DNA of 64,000 bases, from the NCBI GenBank assembly GCA_045595785.1, contig JAZOBE010000013.1, positions 1-64,000 on the forward strand, given 5' to 3'. Below the pieces are notes generated by a model. That model searched no databases. It saw only the letters and a list, made by a program, of their open reading frames with translations, and was not told the origin of the DNA. This DNA is from SFLA01 sp045595785 (GTDB lineage: Bacteria; Bacillota; Clostridia; Oscillospirales; CAG-382). Of this stretch, positions 58,903 to 64,000 are shown in pieces (within the stretch, counting starts at the first letter, position 1; each line of letters begins with the position of its first letter). A program made the translations under genes and the position numbers.

Positions 58903-60564
58903 TTATTTGATCATATTATTATACGCGCTCATAAGAGCATGGATACTTGCACGGATGATATCAGTATCCGTACCTGCACCCCAATACATCTTACCGTCTG
59001 CAGATTCAATACCGATATAAGCAGCAGCAGTTGCATCAGAACTTCTGCCTTCTAAGCTATGTTCGGTGTATATCTTTAATGTATAGCAGTCGCCGGTGTA
59101 CTCCTTGAGAGCATTACTTACTGCATCAAGCGAGCCGTTACCGGTGGTGTGAACAGTATTTTTTTTACCATCACGAGTAAAGGTAACATAAGAATCCACT
59201 CCCCCATCCTTTTGGACAAAGCTCATATTTGAAATCAAAACAGGTGCATCCAAATTCAGATAGTTGCTTGTAAAGATGTTGAGAATATCATCATTTTTAA
59301 GTTCTCTGTGATTATGGTCAGATATGCTCTTACACAGATAACTGAAATGCTCACGCATTTGAGGAGGAAGCACGTAACCATGTGCCTGTTCAAGCAAATA
59401 GCCAATACCCCCCTTGCCGCTTTGAGAATTAACTCTTATAACGTCGGCATCATAGGTGCGGTTGATATCCTTGGGGTCAATAGGAATATAAGGAACCGTC
59501 CAACGGGAAAGTTGTTTTTCTTCACGCCATTTCATGCCTTTTGCAATAGCATCCTGATGACTTCCGGAAAAAGCAGCAAACACTAATGCGCCTGCATAAG
59601 GACTTCTTTCATAAACGTGCATACGCGTGCACTTTTCGTAAGCCTCAACAATGGAAGGAATGTCCGAAAAATCAAGTTCAGGGTCAATACCGTGAGAATA
59701 CATATTCATCGCAAGAGTAATAACATCCACGTTACCTGTACGCTCACCATTGCCGAAAAGAGTTCCCTCGACACGATCAGCTCCTGCAAGAAGAGCAAGC
59801 TCGGTATCCGCAACACCTGTACCTCTATCGTTATGGGGATGGAGAGAAAGGGATACAAATTCACGGTATTTAAGATTTTCGCTCATATATTCAACCTGAC
59901 TTGCGTATACGTGAGGCATACTCATTTCTACAGTTACCGGCAGGTTAATAATAACGTTATTGGTTTCAGAAGGCTCAAGCACGTCAAGAACTGCGTTGCA
60001 AACCTCAAGCGCATACTCAGGTTCGGTACCCGTGAAACTCTCTGGAGAATACTCAAAACGGAAGTTACCTTCGTATTCACTTGCAAGCTGTTTGACAAGC
60101 TTTGCACCATCAACAGCAATTTTTTTGATTTCTGCTTTGGATTTTTTGAAAACCTGCTCTCTTTGCGCTACGCTTACCGAGTTGTAGAAGTGAATAATTG
60201 CACTGGGAGCACCCTTACATGCATCAAACGTTTTACGTATAATGTGTTCTCTGCATTGCGTAAGTACCTGGACAGTAACGTCCTGCGGAATCATATCTTT
60301 TTCAATAAGAGTACGCAAAAATTCATATTCAGTCTCGGAAGCTGCCGGAAAACCAACTTCAATTTCCTTGAAGCCTACCTTGAGCAATAATTTGTAAAAC
60401 TCAAGCTTTTCTTCAAGACTCATCGGAATAACAAGAGATTGGTTACCGTCACGCAAGTCAACGCTGCACCAAGCAGGTGCTTTTTCAATATGATCTTTAT
60501 AAACCCATTTATAATGAGAGCCCGGTGCGGGATAATATCCGATACTGTATTTGCTGTTATTCAT
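58903..60564 (-). CDS. leuA: 2-Isopropylmalate synthase (LeuA, type 2 / long form)
   Basis: 553 residues. It condenses 2-ketoisovalerate with acetyl-CoA. The start Y-K-W-V-Y-K-D, D-L-R-D-G-N-Q-S-L near 37-45, H-P-H-N-D-R-G-T-G near 236-244 and N-G-E-R-T-G-N near 271 are typical of the type 2 enzymes. A C-terminal LeuA dimer/allosteric domain (from about 430) responds to leucine in this family. AAGGAG precedes the ATG. Confidence 0.95.
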   Translation of the reverse strand: MNNSKYSIGYYPAPGSHYKWVYKDHIEKAPAWCSVDLRDGNQSLVIPMSLEEKLEFYKLLLKVGFKEIEVGFPAASETEYEFLRTLIEKDMIPQDVTVQVLTQCREHIIRKTFDACKGAPSAIIHFYNSVSVAQREQVFKKSKAEIKKIAVDGAKLVKQLASEYEGNFRFEYSPESFTGTEPEYALEVCNAVLDVLEPSETNNVIINLPVTVEMSMPHVYASQVEYMSENLKYREFVSLSLHPHNDRGTGVADTELALLAGADRVEGTLFGNGERTGNVDVITLAMNMYSHGIDPELDFSDIPSIVEAYEKCTRMHVYERSPYAGALVFAAFSGSHQDAIAKGMKWREEKQLSRWTVPYIPIDPKDINRTYDADVIRVNSQSGKGGIGYLLEQAHGYVLPPQMREHFSYLCKSISDHNHRELKNDDILNIFTSNYLNLDAPVLISNMSFVQKDGGVDSYVTFTRDGKKNTVHTTGNGSLDAVSNALKEYTGDCYTLKIYTEHSLEGRSSDATAAAYIGIESADGKMYWGAGTDTDIIRASIHALMSAYNNMIK

Positions 60565-60567
60565 TAT

Positions 60568-60960
60568 TTACTCCTTGGAAGGCAGTGCGTTAATTTCTGC
60601 AATTGCTTCTACTTCTACCAAAACATTTTTGGGGAGGGTCTTAGCTGCAACGCAGGAACGGGCAGGTTTGCCCGTAAAATACTTTGCGTATATACCGTTG
60701 AAAACGGCAAAATCGTCCATACTGCTTAAGAAGCATGTAGTCTTTACAACCTTTTCAAGAGAAGAACCTGCTGCCTCAAGAACAGCAGACAGATTCTTGC
60801 ACACCTGTTCAGTCTGTTCTTCAATAGTTGTTGCCTCAACAGCACCGCTCTGGGGATTTATTGCTATCTGTCCGGAAGTGAAAACCAAATTACCCGTAAC
60901 TATTGCCTGGGAATAAGGACCTATTGCATCCGGCGCGTTTTTAGTGTATATGTAATTCAT
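60568..60960 (-). CDS. ridA: RidA-family reactive enamine/imine deaminase
   Basis: 130 residues. Start Y-T-K-N-A-P-D-A-I-G-P-Y-S-Q-A-I, G-Q-I-A, and P-A-R-S-C-V near 103-108 with the key Arg, followed by L-V-E-V-E-A-I. RidA hydrolyses 2-aminoacrylate and the enamine released by threonine dehydratase. It lies 6 bases after ilvA, its known source of substrate, so the pairing makes chemical sense. Confidence 0.95.
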   Translation of the reverse strand: MNYIYTKNAPDAIGPYSQAIVTGNLVFTSGQIAINPQSGAVEATTIEEQTEQVCKNLSAVLEAAGSSLEKVVKTTCFLSSMDDFAVFNGIYAKYFTGKPARSCVAAKTLPKNVLVEVEAIAEINALPSKE

Positions 60961-60966
60961 TATAGT

Positions 60967-62166
60967 TTACTCCTCTACAATTTTGAAGCCTTCTGTTTTA
61001 AGTGCTTCAATGATTTGACTAACGTGATCGTAATCACGGGTCTCCATAACGATACGCAAGTAACACCCGTTAATACTTGCAGTGTTGCTGTTGCGTTCGT
61101 GATGTACACCGGTTACGTTACCGCCGCAGTCAGCGATAATACGTGAAACGTCCTTAAGCTGACCGGGCTTATCTGCCAATTCAATAAGAAGACTGGAACT
61201 TCTACCAGATTTCATAAGGCCGCGCTCAATTACTCTGGAAAGACTGGTAACATCTATATTACCGCCTGAAATAAGGCTGACAACACGCTTGCCTTCGATA
61301 GGAAACTTATTAAACATTGCCGCTGCCACAGAAACCGCGCCAGCACCTTCTGCGATCATCTTCTGTTTTTCTATTAGTGCAAGGATAGCGGAAGATATCT
61401 CATCCTCGGTAACGAGAGCGATATCGTCAACATACTTGCTTACCATCTTGAAAGTGTTTTCACCGGGCTTTTTAACCGCAATACCGTCTGCTATAGTGGA
61501 AACAGCAGACAAACACTCGATCTGACCGTGGTTAACAGAATTATACATGCTTGCTGCACCTGCAGCCTGAACGCCGTAAACTTTTACCTTTGGGTTAATG
61601 GCTTTGATAGCGTAAGCAACACCGGAAATAAGACCGCCGCCGCCGACGGGAACAACAACAGCATCAATATCATCCAGTTCGTTAACTATTTCAAGTCCTA
61701 TAGTGCCCTGCCCTGCAATAACGTTTTCGTCATCAAAGGGATGAACAAACGTAAGACCCATCTCATCCTTCAAAGCCATAGCTTTGTTGTAAGCATCGTC
61801 GTAGCAGCCTTCCACCAAACATATCTGTGCGCCATAGCTTTTGGTAGCCTCTATCTTGGAGATAGGCGCTGTGTCGGGAAGGCATATAAGAGAAGATATG
61901 CCGCATTTGGAAGCCGCAAGAGCAACACCTTGAGCATGGTTACCTGCCGAGCAAGCGATAACTCCTTTTTGTTTTTCTTCCTCAGGTAACATCGCTATCA
62001 TATAACCGGATCCGCGAAGTTTGAAAGAACCGGTATTCTGCAAATTCTCGGGCTTTAGATACAACTCACACTGAGGAGCAATACCATAAGCCTTCGCCAA
62101 AGGGGTGGGGCGGATTATGCTTTTCAATACAGTTGATGCGTGAAATATCTTATCAATAGTAACCAT
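60967..62166 (-). CDS. ilvA: Threonine ammonia-lyase with C-terminal ACT-like domain
   Basis: 399 residues, PLP enzyme. It deaminates threonine to 2-ketobutyrate, the first step to isoleucine. PLP Lys in G-S-F-K-L-R-G near 46-52, G-N-H-A-Q-G near 75-80, and G-G-G-G-L near 176 are present. The last 75 residues look like one ACT-like domain (S-S-L-L-I-E-L-A-D-K-P-G near 324), as in the TIGR01127-type enzymes, not the long E. coli form with two. First gene of the operon; AAAGGA precedes the ATG. Confidence 0.95.
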   Translation of the reverse strand: MVTIDKIFHASTVLKSIIRPTPLAKAYGIAPQCELYLKPENLQNTGSFKLRGSGYMIAMLPEEEKQKGVIACSAGNHAQGVALAASKCGISSLICLPDTAPISKIEATKSYGAQICLVEGCYDDAYNKAMALKDEMGLTFVHPFDDENVIAGQGTIGLEIVNELDDIDAVVVPVGGGGLISGVAYAIKAINPKVKVYGVQAAGAASMYNSVNHGQIECLSAVSTIADGIAVKKPGENTFKMVSKYVDDIALVTEDEISSAILALIEKQKMIAEGAGAVSVAAAMFNKFPIEGKRVVSLISGGNIDVTSLSRVIERGLMKSGRSSSLLIELADKPGQLKDVSRIIADCGGNVTGVHHERNSNTASINGCYLRIVMETRDYDHVSQIIEALKTEGFKIVEE

Positions 62167-62213
62167 AGATTATATCCGTTCCTTTCAACAGCAAAAGAAT
62201 TTATTATAAATTA

Positions 62214-62244
62214 AGCCCACCCTCTTACGCAAAGAGAGTGGGCT
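62214..62244 (-). promoter_or_regulatory. Leader hairpin before ilvA, candidate attenuator
   Basis: Stem 62214-62224 with 62234-62244 (11 bp; one position pairs only as G-U on the minus-strand RNA). Followed by TTAATTTATAA, a weak T-tract. It lies between the operon promoter and ilvA. Confidence 0.65.
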
Positions 62245-62251
62245 GAGAAAA

Positions 62252-62305
62252 TTAATAAATAGTGTATACCGTTCTTTTTGCCGTGAATTTCAAAAAATTT
62301 CGCAT
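62252..62305 (-). CDS. Possible 17-codon leader peptide
   Basis: ATG at 62305, TAA at 62252-62254, between the promoter and the leader hairpin. It encodes a peptide with two Phe, one Leu, three Thr, one Val and one Ile. No ribosome binding site is seen, and the ATG is only about 10 bases after the expected transcription start. Weak candidate. Confidence 0.25.
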   Translation of the reverse strand: MRNFLKFTAKRTVYTIY

Positions 62306-62321
62306 TATAAATTATTGAATG

Positions 62322-62350
62322 ATTATATCACTGATAGTTAATAAAGTCAA
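62322..62350 (-). promoter_or_regulatory. Promoter of the ilvA-ridA-leu-ilv operon
   Basis: Minus strand: TTGACT (62345-62350), 17 bp, TATAAT (62322-62327) with extended TG. Confidence 0.82.
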
Positions 62351-62398
62351 TAGCGAAAACGAAAAAATATTCTAAGAAACGATATAATTATTCATTTT

Positions 62399-63424
62399 TT
62401 ATTCAATAACTTTTACCCATCCGTTGGGAGGCGTAATTCTTCCCATCTGGATTCCGGTAAGAGTATCATAAAGCTTCTTCACTGTATCTCCCATACCGCT
62501 TTCACCGATGTTGAAGCATATCTCGTTTCCGTGGTCAACGATCTTCCCTACAGGAGAAATTACAGCAGCTGTACCGCAAAGACCGCATTCCGCAAAATCC
62601 TTGATTTCAGATAAAGCTACTTCCCTTTCCTCAACTTCCATACCGAGATAATCCTTTGCGACCTGAAGCAAGGAACGTCTGGTGATAGAGGGCAGTATAG
62701 TATCAGATTTAGGAGTAACCAGCTTGCCATCCTTGGTAACAAAAATTATATTGGCACCGCCGGTTTCTTCAATGTGAGTACGTGTAGCAGAATCAACATA
62801 GACGTTTTCGTCATACCCCTGCTCGTGTGCATCAACAATTGCATAAAGACTCATAGCATAGTTAAGACCGGCTTTAATATGACCGGTGCCTCGGGGAGCT
62901 GCACGATCAAAGTCAGACACGCGAAGAGTAAGCGGTCTTACTCCACCCTTAAAATAAGGTCCGACGGGAGTAGCAAAAATACGGAACTGAAACTCATTAG
63001 CAGGTTTTACGCCGATAATAGAATCATAACCGAACATATAGGGGCGTAGATACAGAGACGCGCCCGAGCCGTAAGGCGGTACCCATTCAGAGTTTGCTTT
63101 TACGGTTTTAACAACAGCTTCCACAAAACGTTCTTCAGGGAAAACCGGCATTTTCATTCGACGACACGAATCAGCCATACGAGCGGCATTAAGGTCAGGA
63201 CGGAAACAAACTATTCTGCCATCCTCAGTAGTGTAAGCCTTAAGACCCTCGAAGCAGGTCTGCGCATATTGTAAAACACATGCGCATTCGTTCATCGTAA
63301 CAGTTGCGTCACCGGTAAGTATACCATCGTCCCAAGCACCGTTTTTGTAATTGGAAACGTAACGAAGGTCGGTCTGAATATAACCAAAGCCCAAATTGGG
63401 CCAATCTATATCTTTTCTTGCCAT
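62399..63424 (-). CDS. ilvE: Branched-chain amino acid aminotransferase
   Basis: 341 residues from the ATG at 63424 (M-A-R-K-D-I-D-W), with AGAGG 9 bases upstream; an ATG eight codons earlier has no site. Class IV PLP fold. F-E-G-L-K-A-Y near 65-71, the PLP Lys in G-H-I-K-A-G-L-N-Y near 189-197, and E-T-G-G-A-N near 229 are seen. It catalyses the last step to Leu, Ile and Val. It lies 28 bases after proC and outside the main operon, which has its own promoter. Confidence 0.95.
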   Translation of the reverse strand: MARKDIDWPNLGFGYIQTDLRYVSNYKNGAWDDGILTGDATVTMNECACVLQYAQTCFEGLKAYTTEDGRIVCFRPDLNAARMADSCRRMKMPVFPEERFVEAVVKTVKANSEWVPPYGSGASLYLRPYMFGYDSIIGVKPANEFQFRIFATPVGPYFKGGVRPLTLRVSDFDRAAPRGTGHIKAGLNYAMSLYAIVDAHEQGYDENVYVDSATRTHIEETGGANIIFVTKDGKLVTPKSDTILPSITRRSLLQVAKDYLGMEVEEREVALSEIKDFAECGLCGTAAVISPVGKIVDHGNEICFNIGESGMGDTVKKLYDTLTGIQMGRITPPNGWVKVIE

Positions 63425-63452
63425 AGTAATATACCTCTTGTCATTCATTAAT

Positions 63453-64000
63453 TTAAGCTTTCTTGCCTAATTCACGATTCTTCTCTGCGGCAGCAACCAC
63501 ACAATTGATTACTGCACTTCTGAATCCCTCTTGCTCCAAAACACGCACCCCTTCTATAGTGCTTCCGCCGGGTGAGCACACCGCGTCCTTCAATTCTCCG
63601 GGGTGCTTTCCGGTAGAAATAACCATTTCGGCAGCGCCCGCAAGCACGTTTGCAGCATATTCCACCGCTTTGGCTCTTGGAATACCGCATGAAACGGCAC
63701 CATCTGCCAACGCCTCGATAAACATATAGGCATATGCAGGACCGCAGCCGGATACAGCAGTGGCGGGATCAAATAATTTTTCAGGGAGCATATCTATTTT
63801 TCCCGCAAAACGAATATCGTTTACGAAGTCATAAAGGTCCGCATCGGAAACAAGTTCATTACGGCAATACAAGACCACACCTTTTTCAACGCTGACGGGA
63901 GTGTTTGGCATAATACGGATAACCGGCATATCACCGCCAGCCATATCAGATATCGTGTCAGTTGTAAGCCCTGCTGCCATTGAAATAAGCACGGGACGGC
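63453..64000 (-). CDS. proC: Pyrroline-5-carboxylate reductase, N-terminus beyond the window
   Basis: About 182 C-terminal residues are visible; the frame is open to the window edge. It reduces pyrroline-5-carboxylate to proline. I-R-I-M-P-N-T-P near 25-32 of the visible part, V-S-G-C-G-P-A-Y-A-Y near 80, and the late C-S-P-G-G-S-T-I-E-G signature are all clear. It precedes ilvE with a short gap, so the two are probably co-transcribed. Confidence 0.94.
   Translation of the reverse strand, partial: RPVLISMAAGLTTDTISDMAGGDMPVIRIMPNTPVSVEKGVVLYCRNELVSDADLYDFVNDIRFAGKIDMLPEKLFDPATAVSGCGPAYAYMFIEALADGAVSCGIPRAKAVEYAANVLAGAAEMVISTGKHPGELKDAVCSPGGSTIEGVRVLEQEGFRSAVINCVVAAAEKNRELGKKA

Noticed and set aside
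62166..62330. T-box riboswitch before ilvA (AGGGTGG is present in the hairpin)
   Set aside because: The leader is too short, the conserved antiterminator bulge sequence is not followed by A-C-C-G-C-G, and no specifier stem is visible.

Overview
The window is chromosomal DNA of a spore-forming, low-to-moderate GC Bacillota of the class Clostridia, probably a gut or other anaerobic lineage that I cannot name more finely. Evidence: dipicolinate synthase genes (dpaA, dpaB) with a SPOCS/DUF3794 spore-coat type protein, meso-diaminopimelate dehydrogenase, many lipoproteins, AGGAGG-type ribosome binding sites, and a long series of sigma-A promoters close to TTGACA-N17-TATAAT, often with a TGn extended -10.

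Layout. 1-4.3 kb: edge of a repeat-containing lipoprotein, a five-tRNA array, a two-gene unit of unknown function, a PAP2-family membrane protein and a two-tRNA unit with its own promoter and terminator. 4.4-10.2 kb: a 50-residue membrane peptide, the sporulation genes, a GHL10-type lipoprotein, the CCA-adding enzyme and tRNA-Thr. 10.2-19.1 kb: a DtxR-type regulator, a strongly expressed wall/membrane-anchored surface protein, the TldD/PmbA protease pair, an SDR enzyme, ddh, and a GH13 glucosidase coupled to a 56-residue protein. 19.1-26.7 kb: YwaF-like and lipoprotein genes, a MerR regulator with duplicated C-terminal domain, luxS with an AEC transporter, a decayed P-loop kinase gene, and a three-gene operon with two HAD phosphatases around a Card1/DUF1887-like CARF nuclease. 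26.7-34.8 kb: a MacB-type ABC transporter, pgsA-like gene, ftsH, a two-component system and an AlkD-like gene.

35.0-42.9 kb is a complete arginine operon in the order argG-argH-argC-argJ-argB-argD-argF, behind a strong promoter with candidate ArgR boxes. 43-50 kb holds a GLUG-repeat protein with a degenerate EVSEP stalk, a BlaI/BlaR1-type sensor pair, and a four-gene operon with a secreted nuclease and two diverged tandem paralogs.

50-64 kb (all minus strand) is a branched-chain amino acid supercluster: proC-ilvE, then ilvA-ridA-leuA-leuC-leuD-leuB-ilvB-ilvN-ilvC-ilvD and a DUF815 ATPase. Together it covers threonine to isoleucine, and pyruvate to valine and leucine. A hairpin between the ilvA promoter and ilvA suggests attenuation. 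No CRISPR array, cas operon, rRNA, prophage or IS element was seen. The most unusual item is the CRISPR-free Card1-like CARF nuclease operon at 24.0-26.7 kb.
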